A DNA stretch of 64,000 nucleotides from Psychroflexus maritimus (GCF_011089875.1 NZ_JAANAS010000061.1:85831-149830), one strand, 5' to 3'. Counted from the first letter of the stretch, positions 16,976-26,954 are shown. The notes: generated by a model from the letters alone, not told the origin. Numbers and translations are program-made.

Positions 16976-17836
16976 TTAGTCAATAGGTGTTAAAATTACA
17001 TCTAAAGGCTCACTAGTAGAAGTAAACGCATTTTGCTCTAAGGTGTATTCAATCACCTGAGTTTCGCCATCTATAAAGCCGCTCCCACCTGGAAACACTC
17101 TTACTGGCTCTTCTTCCTCACCTTCTGGTTGTGTTAATGATAAATCAGAACTCTCAGCATCAATTTGAGTTGTTAAAGCAGCATTACCGCTTACATATAC
17201 CAAGTTGCCTGGGTAAGCTACTGGTAAATCTGTACCCCACAAAGAGATGAATGATATGCTTCTGTTTTCTATATCTTCCTCAGTAATATCCTTAGTAAAT
17301 TGAGAGACAAGACTACCATCTAAAAAGACATCTCCTGTATAACTACCAATTAGATTCTTAACTGTTAAAGTAAACTCTTTAGATTCATTGATTACCTCAT
17401 AGTCTTCACCTTCAACTCCTACAGAAATCTTATCACTATCAACACTTAATAATGTAAATTTAACACTGTAATCATCTTGGATGCTCTTGTCTATTTTGAA
17501 AGGAATTGAAGACTCTAAAGTATTTGCTGGTACTTCAACAGTTTTCTGACCTTCGTCAATAGTTACATTTCCTTCCATCAATTCTACAGAATACGTATAA
17601 GAGTAACCATTGCGGTTAGTAGATACTTCTTGTAGAACTGGAATTTGGATTAAATCATCACCATCCAAATTTTGATCTGCAAAATTTGAAAAAGCATAAC
17701 CTACATCTTGAGGAAATTCAATCCAACCTGATTCAAGATCTCTTGGACTAAAATCACTATCGTTATAATCATTACATGATGTAAATAGAGCTAGCACAAA
17801 GACTATAACTGATATTTGTTTAAATATATCTTTCAT
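16976..17836 (-). CDS. SusE/F-position lipoprotein of unknown function
   Basis: 286 residues. SPII signal with LFTSC (C21) followed by an acidic NDYNDSD tether, so probably surface-exposed. The mature part is beta-rich, with a strand pattern like the Calx-beta/DUF1735-type modules found behind SusD genes (residues about 60-150) and a further beta domain from about 155. It is the last gene of the susCD operon, 10 bases after the next lipoprotein. A ligand-binding role alongside SusD is inferred from position only. Confidence 0.75.
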   Translation of the reverse strand: MKDIFKQISVIVFVLALFTSCNDYNDSDFSPRDLESGWIEFPQDVGYAFSNFADQNLDGDDLIQIPVLQEVSTNRNGYSYTYSVELMEGNVTIDEGQKTVEVPANTLESSIPFKIDKSIQDDYSVKFTLLSVDSDKISVGVEGEDYEVINESKEFTLTVKNLIGSYTGDVFLDGSLVSQFTKDITEEDIENRSISFISLWGTDLPVAYPGNLVYVSGNAALTTQIDAESSDLSLTQPEGEEEEPVRVFPGGSGFIDGETQVIEYTLEQNAFTSTSEPLDVILTPID

Positions 17837-17846
17837 TTTTTTTATT

Positions 17847-18710
17847 TTATTGTTTAGTTAAAACAAATTCTACATCAAGTGGATACCCATCGCATCCACC
17901 ATCATTTTGTCCTTCTTGCATAATTATGGTAAACTCACTATCGTCTGATGGATCAATTACAGCGCGATCACCAATAGGTCCACCAAATGTAATTACGCCT
18001 GCATCTTGGTCACATAATAGTGAGGTTCCCATATCGTCATCTGGAACAATTGTACCACACGAAATATCAAAAACTATATTTGTAGCGGGTTGTCCTATAC
18101 CTAAGTATTCTAGATAAACGGCTTCAAATTGTCTGCTTGTTGACCTTCCTTCTACAAGTTCAAGAGTAACTATACCGCCAAAAGCTGGTTCAGCAGTTTC
18201 AGGTACTTGCGTAATTAGGTAGTCACCAACAAAACTTGCACTGTCTAATTGACATACTAACCTCATTTGCATCTCAACCTGCTTAAGATCTCCGTTGATA
18301 TCAGAATTATCACTTGAACCAACAATTTCAAAAACAAATAATTCGTTAGAAGTGGTTAATTCATCAACGTTAAAACCAGTCACTGTAAAAGAACCTGTAT
18401 AATTCTCTTCGCCATCAACCGAAGCAGGTATAGTTACTGTGGTTGGAAATTCAACAGAAGATGCGTCGATTGTAGAACTAACAAGTTCAATATCGTAAGT
18501 TCTATCTTCACTAGAAGTTTCTGTAGAAACTACGTTTACGGTTACATCATTACTTACTAAATCTCCATTATCATCTATAATTACCTCTAAGGTAGCCGAT
18601 GACCGATCAAAATTCACCATTCTTCTCTGTCCATCATAAATTGTATCTGATGTTTTGCTACAAGAAAAAACGGTAAGTATAACTGCAAAAATTGCGATTA
18701 TTTTCTTCAT
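17847..18710 (-). CDS. SusE/F-position lipoprotein of unknown function
   Basis: 287 residues. SPII signal with VFSC (C17) and then SKTSDT. The beta-rich mature protein has an N-terminal region (about 30-140) like Calx-beta/DUF1735 modules, with the repeated pattern TVTIPASVD...YTGSFTV. The second half holds three cysteines (QLDSA-flanking, DISCGT, LLCDQD, DGGCDG) that may be bridged. It is third in the operon after susD (29-base gap). Function unknown; substrate capture is plausible by context. Confidence 0.75.
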   Translation of the reverse strand: MKKIIAIFAVILTVFSCSKTSDTIYDGQRRMVNFDRSSATLEVIIDDNGDLVSNDVTVNVVSTETSSEDRTYDIELVSSTIDASSVEFPTTVTIPASVDGEENYTGSFTVTGFNVDELTTSNELFVFEIVGSSDNSDINGDLKQVEMQMRLVCQLDSASFVGDYLITQVPETAEPAFGGIVTLELVEGRSTSRQFEAVYLEYLGIGQPATNIVFDISCGTIVPDDDMGTSLLCDQDAGVITFGGPIGDRAVIDPSDDSEFTIIMQEGQNDGGCDGYPLDVEFVLTKQ

Positions 18711-18739
18711 TTCTTTATAATTTTTTAATTATCGTATTA

Positions 18740-20137
18740 TTAGTTTTGCTCCATGTTAGGATTACCATTTAATTCCGATATTGGAATTGGGAATATCCAT
18801 CTACTATCATTTACAGGAATTCCTGGGTTAAACCCACCTTCAATATCTCTAGGGTCTCTAGTTAAACCTTCGTTTAAGATATTTCTATATCTACCAAGGT
18901 CTTTGTAACGGTGTCCTTCAAAACATAGCTCCAGTCTTCTCTCCTTAGCAATATCACCTATTGCTTCAGTCAATGAAGCATAAGCGCTTGCAGATCCTGA
19001 AGAACCTCTCCTAGCATTTTTCACTGCTTGCACATCATTTACTGCCAATTGAAAATCTGGCGTTGTGCTTCTAGCATAAGCTTCAGCCCTCATTAAGTAG
19101 GCTTCAGAAATTCTCATTGCTTTAAATGAGTTGATAAACTGACCCGCTGATCCTGGATATTTCCAAATTTGATATTCTTCGTTTTCTACCCCTTCTGGAC
19201 CTACGTTTACAAATCTTCTTACATCTCCATTTTGAAGTGCTTCTTGGTCAAGTAAATCAAATAACTCATAACTTACCTCGAAGAAGTTACCTAAGGTTCC
19301 TGTAAATATCCAAATGTTTGCATAGTTTGGGTTTGAGCCCAAAACTGCATTTCTTTGATAAATTACTTCTGTAGTATCTTCACCATCAAACATATTTACA
19401 TACTGCTCTTGATTGGCTAAATCATACTTAGCTATTAATTCGCTAGTAAAAGTAATTAAGTCTTCCCAATCCTGTGTTGCTAGAGCAAGTCTAGCTCTTG
19501 TAAATGTTACAAAATCAAGCGTTGGAAAATTGATATCGGTTGCCCCTGAAGGGATTAAACCTTCAGCTAAATCTAAGTCAGCTTTGATAAGTTCTACTGT
19601 TTCTTCCGTTGTAGGACGTGAGGGCGTATCCGTAGTTTCTACCGAATTCTGATAAGGAACACCTAAGGCACTTGGGTCTGTAGGGTCCTGTCCATAATAA
19701 TTTAAAAGTTCATAGTGAGCATAAGCTCTTAAGGCGTAAGTACGTCCTAAGATTAAATCAAATTCATCTTGTTCACCTTCTTCTAAATTTATTAATTCTG
19801 AAGCTGCTAAAACACGATTGGCACGGTTTGCCATTTGGTATCTACTACCCCAGATTCCTCCAGAGTTGTTTTGAGCGTCTAAGATATTGTTGAATAGACC
19901 TAAGCCTTGTCCACCAGAATCTTTACCTACTCTCACGTTGTCTGTAAAAAGTGAATTAAATCTGATAATATCAAATTGAGTAAATCCACCCATGACACCA
20001 TTTAATCCAGCTTCTAAGTCTGCTAAAGTTTCAAAAGCTGTTTCATCTACTAATGAATCATTAGGAGTTCTATCAAGCTGATCTTCACAGCTTGAAAATA
20101 CAATAGCTAATATTAATATTGATATATATTTTTTCAT
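18740..20137 (-). CDS. SusD/RagB family nutrient-binding outer-membrane lipoprotein
   Basis: 465 residues. SPII signal with VFSSC (C16), then EDQLDRTPNDSL, the standard SusD N-terminus. TPR-like helices fill the middle (for example GRTYALRAYAHYELLNYYGQ near 129-148), and the C-terminus ends in the usual RRLELCFEGHRYKDLGR ... WIFPIPISELNGNPNMEQN. SusD caps the SusC barrel and binds the ligand. It sits 11 bases after susC. No glycosidase, sulfatase or peptidase lies next to it, so the substrate cannot be read from context. Confidence 0.95.
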   Translation of the reverse strand: MKKYISILILAIVFSSCEDQLDRTPNDSLVDETAFETLADLEAGLNGVMGGFTQFDIIRFNSLFTDNVRVGKDSGGQGLGLFNNILDAQNNSGGIWGSRYQMANRANRVLAASELINLEEGEQDEFDLILGRTYALRAYAHYELLNYYGQDPTDPSALGVPYQNSVETTDTPSRPTTEETVELIKADLDLAEGLIPSGATDINFPTLDFVTFTRARLALATQDWEDLITFTSELIAKYDLANQEQYVNMFDGEDTTEVIYQRNAVLGSNPNYANIWIFTGTLGNFFEVSYELFDLLDQEALQNGDVRRFVNVGPEGVENEEYQIWKYPGSAGQFINSFKAMRISEAYLMRAEAYARSTTPDFQLAVNDVQAVKNARRGSSGSASAYASLTEAIGDIAKERRLELCFEGHRYKDLGRYRNILNEGLTRDPRDIEGGFNPGIPVNDSRWIFPIPISELNGNPNMEQN

Positions 20138-20148
20138 TGTTCCTTTAA

Positions 20149-23100
20149 TTAAAATGTTATATCTACACCTGCTGAAACTTCCATAGCTGCAGGGAATGTG
20201 AAAAAGTCATTTAACACACTTGTTTCTGGGTCAAATCCTCTCCACTTTGAAAAGGTAAGTAAATTTGTTCCTTGAACAAAAAATCTCAACCCATTGATGA
20301 AACCAAGACGTTCTAATTGCGTTTGATCAAATGTGTAAGCTAGATTTACATTTCTTAAGCGTAAGAAAGAGGCATCTTCTAAATACCGATCACCATCTTG
20401 AAAACGCAATCCACCAAATCTTGGAGCAGGAATACCTGTTACATCACCTGGTTCAGACCAAGAGTTCAATAAGCTTCGGTTGTTGTTTGCAAAGGCTGCT
20501 GTACTCAAATCTTCCGTTAATGCATAAGTTCCATTCACTCTCCACGCATCATATTGCCAAGTCCAAAGTGTGTTTAAACTTAATTGTTTCCAAGAAGCTT
20601 TTAAACCGAAACCACCTTGCCATACGGGATCAAATTGTTTACCTGTGTAAACACCATGGGCATCTCTGTCGTAGTCAGTAGTTAATTCGCCATCTGCTGT
20701 TAAGTATAATGGGCGACCATCAGCTGGATTAACCCCTGCCCAACGCTGCATAAAGTAGGTATAAGCGCGTTCACCTTCTTGAATACGTGCTCTTGAGCCA
20801 CCTTCAACAAAACCTTGTTCATTGTCTATATTGGTAACTTCATTTTCATTCCAGGCTACGTTTGCATACACATTCAAAGACCAGTCGCTTGTAGCAGATT
20901 TTCTTAGAATATCATAAGCCAACTGTACTTCAAGACCTGTATTTGTCATATCACCAACATTAGTGCTTGTACTTCCAAATCCTGTACCAGCGGTAGATAA
21001 GTTTCTGCCGAAGAAAAGGTCTTCAGTTTCTTTCTTATACACATCTAACGCACCCGTAAGTTTATTATTCCATAGGCCAAAGTCCACACCTAAGTTAAAC
21101 ATCTTTGTTGTTTCCCATTGAACCTGAGTATCTGCTAATCCAGAAGCTACTAACTGCTGATTATTTTGATATCCTGGTCCACCAGCATACTGTTGATAGC
21201 CAGGGAAAAAGTTAGGTAATACTAAGTTTTGTGGCGCGCCACCAGCTGATCCACCCGTAATATTTTGGTTACCAGTTTCACCATAAGAAGCTCTTAGTTT
21301 TAAAGCATCTACCCAGTCAACATCCTCCATAAACTCTTCTGTATCAATATTCCATCTACCTCCTACAGAGTAAAAGTTACCCCATCGGTAGTCATCTTGA
21401 AATCTTGAAGTACCATCTCTACGTATAGTTAAATCAGCACCAAATCTTCCATCATAATCATAGCTTACATTGGTAAAGTAAGATAAGATAGCAAAATCTG
21501 TTTCTAACGAATTCAAGTTAGGTACGAAAGGATAAGTTTCCTCTCCTTCATCTAAAATAGTTGTTCTTGGATCTACAAATCCAGTTGAAGAACCTGGGAA
21601 TTTTGGATTTAAACCAAATGCATCAAAACTTGCAAACTGAACATTTTGGTAGAAAAATTCTGTAAATAAACCAGCGCTTAAGCTGTGTTTTTCTTCAGCA
21701 CCAAAACGGTCGTTGTATCTAATATTACCCACTGCATTAAAAGAAAAGTCTCTAAAGTAGCCTTCTCTTTGAAATCCTCCAAATTCTTCTTCTGCCGCTT
21801 GTTGGTTTGGACTAAGGAGTCCTCTTAAAGAGTTTGGTGCATCAATTTGTAATTGTTGCGTGCTGATGTAGTCAATATTAGCATTACCTCCAATTTGGAA
21901 TTTGTCACTAATTTTATAGTTTAAATTACCACCTACTAAAGCTCTAATTTCATTTTCTTGGTCGGTGTTTAAACTTTGAGTGTTTAAAGCTAAGTAAGGT
22001 GTGTTCAAGAATCCATTAGCACCGCTTACACTTAGTGAGCCATCAGGATTTAAAGCTCCAGACCTTCTTGTTCCTACAATATTTAATGAGCCATCAGCAT
22101 TTCTTGGGTTTAACCATGGCATACCTAGGAAAGGAACAATAAACGGGTTGTCTAACTGTCCACCTGTGTTTCCTCCTCGAGTTGCATCAACAACAAAATC
22201 TGATCTAGAAAAAGTTAATTGAACATTAGTTCCCCAATTAAATTTATCATCACCACCTTCTATGTTATTTCTAAAAGAAAAACGTTGTAATTTTGATCTC
22301 AAGGTAGTCCCTTCTTGCTCAAAATATTGTAAAGATGTAAATGAAGAAAGGTTTTCACCACCTTGTTGTAAGTTTACCTCGTGAGATTCTGTTTTTCCAG
22401 TTTGGAATAAGATATCACCCCAATTGGTGTTAGTTTGATTTGCAATAGCGTTGATTCTTTGATCAGATAAACCTGAACCAAAACCAGAACCTACTACATC
22501 TCTACTAAAAAACATTTTTTCTTGGGCGTTCATCATTCTGAAATTGGCATCAGGATTTTGACGTTGCCCGTAGAAACCACGGTACTTAATCTGAAGCCCA
22601 GAATTTCTCTTTGCATTTTTGGTGGTTACAATAATAACCCCTGCTGCACCACGATTACCATAAATAGCCGTACCTGCTGCATCTTTTAAAACGTTAACCG
22701 ACTCAATGTCGTTAGGGTTAATTGCTCTAAAGTTACGCTCGTTAATTGGCATACCATCTACCACATAAAGCGGAGATGTATTACCATTCAACGATGTTCT
22801 ACCACGAATAATAGTTGTAGCAGCTTGTCCTGGTTGACCAGAGGCTGCTCTAATGTTTGCTCCAGCTACCTGACCTTGTAAAATTTGATCTACCGAAGCA
22901 AAAGGAATTTGCTCAAGGGCTTCAGATTTTACGGTAGATACCGCTGAAATCACATCTTTTCCCTTTAAAATTCCACCGTAAGCCGTTACTACTACATCTT
23001 CTAGTACTTCTGTATCTGAAACTAGATTTGCATTAATGGTAGTATTGTTACCCACGGCTACCTCTTGCGTTTGAAACCCAAGATACTTAAAAACTAATAC

Positions 23101-23307
23101 GTCACTAGGTGACACTTCAATGGTGTATTTTCCATCGAAATCAGTTTGCGTCCCACGGTCGGTTCCTTTAACAATAACGTCAACTCCCGGTAGGGGAATT
23201 GCATTATCGTCGGCTACCAATCCGCTGACTGTTTTTTCTTGTGCAAAAGTAAGTTGCACTACGAACACTAATACCAGTGTAAGAATTCCACTAAATTTTG
23301 TTCTCAT
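20149..23307 (-). CDS. SusC/RagA family TonB-linked outer-membrane protein
   Basis: 1052 residues. Signal peptide (1-22, ending FAQ), carboxypeptidase-D-like regulatory domain (about 25-105, VSGLVADDNAIPLPGVDVIVKG), then the TonB plug (about 115-230) with the family sequence EDVVVTAYG, IRGRTSLNG and PLYVVDGMPINERNF. A long 22-strand barrel follows, ending in a C-terminal phenylalanine. It imports ligands captured by SusD. First gene of the operon. About 120 bases lie upstream, with a candidate TAATTTTG on the minus strand at 23344-23351 but no clear -33 partner. No sigma/anti-sigma regulator is adjacent. Confidence 0.97.
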   Translation of the reverse strand: MRTKFSGILTLVLVFVVQLTFAQEKTVSGLVADDNAIPLPGVDVIVKGTDRGTQTDFDGKYTIEVSPSDVLVFKYLGFQTQEVAVGNNTTINANLVSDTEVLEDVVVTAYGGILKGKDVISAVSTVKSEALEQIPFASVDQILQGQVAGANIRAASGQPGQAATTIIRGRTSLNGNTSPLYVVDGMPINERNFRAINPNDIESVNVLKDAAGTAIYGNRGAAGVIIVTTKNAKRNSGLQIKYRGFYGQRQNPDANFRMMNAQEKMFFSRDVVGSGFGSGLSDQRINAIANQTNTNWGDILFQTGKTESHEVNLQQGGENLSSFTSLQYFEQEGTTLRSKLQRFSFRNNIEGGDDKFNWGTNVQLTFSRSDFVVDATRGGNTGGQLDNPFIVPFLGMPWLNPRNADGSLNIVGTRRSGALNPDGSLSVSGANGFLNTPYLALNTQSLNTDQENEIRALVGGNLNYKISDKFQIGGNANIDYISTQQLQIDAPNSLRGLLSPNQQAAEEEFGGFQREGYFRDFSFNAVGNIRYNDRFGAEEKHSLSAGLFTEFFYQNVQFASFDAFGLNPKFPGSSTGFVDPRTTILDEGEETYPFVPNLNSLETDFAILSYFTNVSYDYDGRFGADLTIRRDGTSRFQDDYRWGNFYSVGGRWNIDTEEFMEDVDWVDALKLRASYGETGNQNITGGSAGGAPQNLVLPNFFPGYQQYAGGPGYQNNQQLVASGLADTQVQWETTKMFNLGVDFGLWNNKLTGALDVYKKETEDLFFGRNLSTAGTGFGSTSTNVGDMTNTGLEVQLAYDILRKSATSDWSLNVYANVAWNENEVTNIDNEQGFVEGGSRARIQEGERAYTYFMQRWAGVNPADGRPLYLTADGELTTDYDRDAHGVYTGKQFDPVWQGGFGLKASWKQLSLNTLWTWQYDAWRVNGTYALTEDLSTAAFANNNRSLLNSWSEPGDVTGIPAPRFGGLRFQDGDRYLEDASFLRLRNVNLAYTFDQTQLERLGFINGLRFFVQGTNLLTFSKWRGFDPETSVLNDFFTFPAAMEVSAGVDITF

Positions 23308-23428
23308 TTTGTATATTTATTTGAATTAGCCAACGCCAAAAATCAAAATTAAAAGTTAATTACGCAACTTTTTTGGTCTTTAATTTAATTTTTTAGTGTT
23401 AAATGTTTAGTTAAACTTTATTTTAACA

Positions 23429-25099
23429 TTAAAAAAATGTGTTCAAACTGAGGTGAACTTGGGTGTTTTGAAAATTGAATTTCTGTTGGCTAGACCTACC
23501 GTTAGCAAAGATTAAGCGCAATAATCCACCCTTAGTATTAAGCCCTATTCCAAAACCAAAACTCACCAAGTTTTCTTTAAGGTTAACCAACTCATTTTGG
23601 TAGTAACCATAGTCTAAAACTGAATTTACATACAAATCTGAGCTTAAAAAGTACCTTATTTCGGTTTGAAGGCTGTAAAAAGACGAAGCAATAAGGCTGT
23701 TTTCTTCAAATCCTCGCATGCTTCTTAATCCTCCTAACCTATATAATTCATTATTTAGGTATTGATCCGAATCTATTATTTGCACAACAGAAGCCAAGTT
23801 TAGGTAGGTGTTTTTTAGTATTTTTTGTAGTGTTTCGCCGTAAAATTCTAATCTTAGTTGTTGTAAATTTTTATTTAAGCTTTTTCTTCTACCTTGAAGA
23901 ATCCTTAATTTTATCAAGTCTTGATGTACAATTTGGCCAATATTCTTTTTTCGGTTTAAGAATCGAGTACTTACTCCGTAAAAGTTACTTTTATAATCAC
24001 CTATAGTTGATGTACTTGTAGGTTTTTCTTCATTAGCTAATAAATTACTTGAATTTACCGCTTCTAAATCTGTGGCAATACTCCATTGGTGGTTTATATG
24101 ATATCCCAGTTTTAGTTCTTGCGTGCTTCTTGAAAAAGTTGAATCTTGCCTGAATAGTTCAATACCTGCCTCGGGTGTAAATCTGCTATTAAATATAAAG
24201 GGCAGTACAAGTCTTGATTGAAAGATTTGTTGTTCTTGGCCATCGTTTTTGTACTGAATAATTAATGTTTCGCCTAAGTTCAGGTTGTTTTTTAAGACTA
24301 CATCTAGATAGCCGTTTAAATCTAGGCCACTCCCTTCATCTTCATTACTAAAGCCAATAAATCCATCAAACGAATTAATTTTTCTTTTCTCTAAATAAAG
24401 AAAAACATTGACAGAATCTTTGCTGAATTGTACTTCTGGGTTTTTAATTTCATTGACAAAATCTAAATTCTGAATTGTTTTTGTTCTTTGTTTTAGCTTT
24501 TTTTCTGTGTAAATTTCACCCTTCCTTATTCTAATATGATGCTTTTTGAAGCTTTTGGGAAATTGCTTATAGCCTTTTATGTAAACGCGGTTGTATTTTT
24601 TTAATTCATTTACTTCTACCGCCAGCTTTGCGAACAGGTAATTACCATGCACTGAAACAGGTGAGTATTTCACTTTAGCAAAGTCATAGCCATTTGTCCT
24701 AAGATTATTTATAAGTACTTCTTGAAACTTTTTCCATTCCTCAAATTTTATCTTTATTTTTTTTCTAGTGTCCTTTATATAAGTTGCGTATTTTTCAGGG
24801 ACGTCTATAAAGATACTATCTATTCGTTGATTTAGGCTGATGTATTGTTGGATTGAGTTTTTATTTGAAATTAAGCTATCTACTTTTAGATGGATATACC
24901 CTAATTCCCAAAGTGAATTGATTTCTTCTTTCTTAAATGTTTCTAATTCTTTTATTGAATTGAATTTCTTGCTTATATTCTTCGGAGCTTGTTTTGTGCT
25001 ATCATTAATAATAAGGCGGTACTCAATTTCTTGTGCAATTGAGTTTAGTGTTCCAAAAAGGAAAATTACCCATACAATGTTTAGCCTTGTTTTAGTCAT
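23429..25099 (-). CDS. POTRA / Omp85-like outer-membrane barrel protein
   Basis: 556 residues from ATG 25099, chosen because it gives a clean signal peptide (MTKTRLNIVWVIFLF ... IAQE). The N-terminal 250 residues are soluble and POTRA-like, with paired patterns such as NNLRTNGYDFAKVKY and VYIKGYKQFPKSF. The C-terminal barrel (about 260-556) carries MRGF, the conserved loop-6 motif of the Omp85 superfamily, and ends in aromatic residues. BamA/TamA/TpsB-like proteins insert or export proteins or lipids; no partner gene is adjacent, so the cargo is unknown. It is not the essential BamA, which is longer with five POTRA domains. Confidence 0.78.
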   Translation of the reverse strand: MTKTRLNIVWVIFLFGTLNSIAQEIEYRLIINDSTKQAPKNISKKFNSIKELETFKKEEINSLWELGYIHLKVDSLISNKNSIQQYISLNQRIDSIFIDVPEKYATYIKDTRKKIKIKFEEWKKFQEVLINNLRTNGYDFAKVKYSPVSVHGNYLFAKLAVEVNELKKYNRVYIKGYKQFPKSFKKHHIRIRKGEIYTEKKLKQRTKTIQNLDFVNEIKNPEVQFSKDSVNVFLYLEKRKINSFDGFIGFSNEDEGSGLDLNGYLDVVLKNNLNLGETLIIQYKNDGQEQQIFQSRLVLPFIFNSRFTPEAGIELFRQDSTFSRSTQELKLGYHINHQWSIATDLEAVNSSNLLANEEKPTSTSTIGDYKSNFYGVSTRFLNRKKNIGQIVHQDLIKLRILQGRRKSLNKNLQQLRLEFYGETLQKILKNTYLNLASVVQIIDSDQYLNNELYRLGGLRSMRGFEENSLIASSFYSLQTEIRYFLSSDLYVNSVLDYGYYQNELVNLKENLVSFGFGIGLNTKGGLLRLIFANGRSSQQKFNFQNTQVHLSLNTFF

Positions 25100-25298
25100 G
25101 GAATAGTTAGCATTTCGACATAACGAAATTGCATTTAAACAATTCGTTACTTTTTGCTTTTCTTTTTTAAACACCAAAGTAGGCTAAAAATTGCTAATTG
25201 TACAAAAGATTGTTTAAAGACTTTTTGTTCTGTTTGTTTTTTTAAATTGATTTTGCTTTCTTTTAATCATTTACGATTTTTTACTATACATTGTTTAT

Positions 25299-25336
25299 CA
25301 AAAAAAAAGTCGCTTCTTATGAAGCGACTTTTTGTA
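25299..25336 (-). terminator. Strong terminator after the 26090 gene
   Basis: Stem AAAAAGTCGCTTC / GAAGCGACTTTTT with loop TTAT, 13 pairs, poly-A/T flanks on both sides. It terminates the minus-strand gene ending at 25350 and could also act on the plus strand. Confidence 0.92.
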
Positions 25337-25349
25337 AGTTTTGGTTAAC

Positions 25350-26090
25350 TTAGATTATTTCTAAGTAGTAATTAACAAGTTGCCTGATTTGATCTTCTTT
25401 TTCTGAAGCATTCCCTCTAAACTTTAATTTATTTTTTTTGATAAATTTTTTAATATCGTTTTGCACTTCCTTTGGGAAATTATTTTTTGCTCTTCTTTTA
25501 TGTGTTTCAATCTCAAAGTAATCGCCATTAATGGCTAAATAGTAAGCAGTCTTGTCTTTTAACTCAGCTGGTCTTCCTGTATCGTATGAGCTCTCACTTT
25601 TTTGTTCAGGCATAAAAATTTGATAATAACGTTTTAAAATTTGTGCCTTATTTCCATCATTTTCAAGTTCATCAACAATTACTAAATAACCATTTGGCGC
25701 GCCTCCTTTTTCAAAGAGAACACTTGGGCTGTGAAAATACTTGAAGCGTTCTCCTTCAAGCTCAAAGCCTAATTGGTTAGTTTTAATTACCGGGCCAGCT
25801 TTAGAGCGATCATTTTCCATTAGAAGTTCAAACTGGTCTTTGTAGATATTGTAGCGAATTTCGCCTTCCATCATCTCTCCACCTTTCTTTTCTTCTATAA
25901 TTTTTCCAGTTTTAAAATCATTGTAAAGTAAAGGACTGCCATTTATTTTACTCAAATCAATTTGCTTGCCATTAAAATTCATTTGATTTAAGACAGTTAA
26001 ATCTTTCCAGTCGCTCATTGAATTCATATTAATTTGCGCATAAGAAAAACTTATTGAAAAAGTAAGTAGGAATAACATTTTTGTTTTCAT
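25350..26090 (-). CDS. Secreted protein of unknown function (intact paralogue)
   Basis: 246 residues from ATG 26090, which opens a signal peptide (MKTKMLFLLTFSISFSYAQ). The mature protein is about 228 residues. Recognisable features are NGKQIDLSKINGSPLLY near 38-54, a repeated GYLVIVDE strand and a lysine-rich C-terminal helix (IKKFIKKNKLKFRG). No known family comes to mind; similar unnamed proteins occur in Flavobacteriaceae. It is the downstream member of a tandem pair with the broken copy at 26210-26954, sharing about half its residues over the full length by eye. Confidence 0.8.
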   Translation of the reverse strand: MKTKMLFLLTFSISFSYAQINMNSMSDWKDLTVLNQMNFNGKQIDLSKINGSPLLYNDFKTGKIIEEKKGGEMMEGEIRYNIYKDQFELLMENDRSKAGPVIKTNQLGFELEGERFKYFHSPSVLFEKGGAPNGYLVIVDELENDGNKAQILKRYYQIFMPEQKSESSYDTGRPAELKDKTAYYLAINGDYFEIETHKRRAKNNFPKEVQNDIKKFIKKNKLKFRGNASEKEDQIRQLVNYYLEII

Positions 26091-26209
26091 AATATATTTT
26101 TTTAATTGTGGAACAATGATAAATAAAGTTTGTTTTACTGCCAAAGATTAATTAAGCTTTCAATTTAATTGATCCAAGATTTAGCTTTTTTTGTGCTTAT
26201 TTTTTAGTT

Positions 26210-26954
26210 TTATTGAGATAAAATTAAGAAGTTCATTAGTTGTTTTAATTCAGTTTCTTGTTCGGCTTCACTTCCTCTAAATTTAATTTTATTTTTTTTC
26301 ATGTACTTTTTTACCTTGTCTTGGTGGGCTTCAGGAAAGTCTTTGTAGGCTTTTCGTTTATGTGGAGTAATTTTAAAATAATCATCATCTACTTTTGCAT
26401 AATAAGCTACGCCAGACTTGAAGCTAGCGGGACTGCCAGAATCGTATGAACTTGTAGGTTTTTGTTCAGGTTCAAACTTTTTGTGGTAAGGTTTCAAAAG
26501 TGTGTTTTCTTTATTGCTAATTTCATTTTCATCTACTACTACAAGGTAGCCATTGACAGAGTTGTCGTATTCAAATAAAATACGAGGCCCAGAAAAATAC
26601 TTAAACTCTTCTCCTCTTAATTCAAAACTCAATAGGTTGTTTTTATCAAGGGTTCCAATTTCGTTTTTGTTATCATCAGTTTTAATTTCAAAAACGTCCT
26701 TATATATTGTAGCGAATATTTGCAGTAAGGCTTTTGTCTTCCTTAACTTGCTTAACTTCGCCAGGAAGAAAATCTTCATACAATAAAGGAGTTCCTTTCA
26801 CTGTGTTCAAATCTATTTGTTTTCCTTCAATATTCATTCTAGTGTATAAATCAGCATCAACCCAGCTGTTCATCATTCCCATGTTTAGTTGAGCGTAAGA
26901 GTGAGATACAAAAGCACAAAATAAAAAACTTACAATAATTTTTTTAAGCTTCAT
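26210..26954 (-). pseudogene. Frameshifted tandem paralogue of the 25350-26090 gene
   Basis: Two abutting frames together match the intact neighbour end to end. The first (26700-26954) has a signal peptide (MKLKKIIVSF ... SYAQ) and runs to IRYNI, then stops. The second continues in another frame with YKDVFEIK, just as the intact copy reads IRYNIYKDQFELL. The break lies in an AT dinucleotide run at 26700-26707: restoring one AT unit rejoins the frame exactly. The simplest reading is a 2-base slippage deletion. The remainder is undamaged (GYLVVVDE and the C-terminal lysine helix are intact), so the loss is recent, phase-variable, or a sequencing error. Confidence 0.85.

Noticed and set aside
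20331..20681. 116-codon plus-strand frame within susC
   Set aside because: His-rich, low-complexity translation antisense to the TonB-dependent receptor; no promoter or homology.
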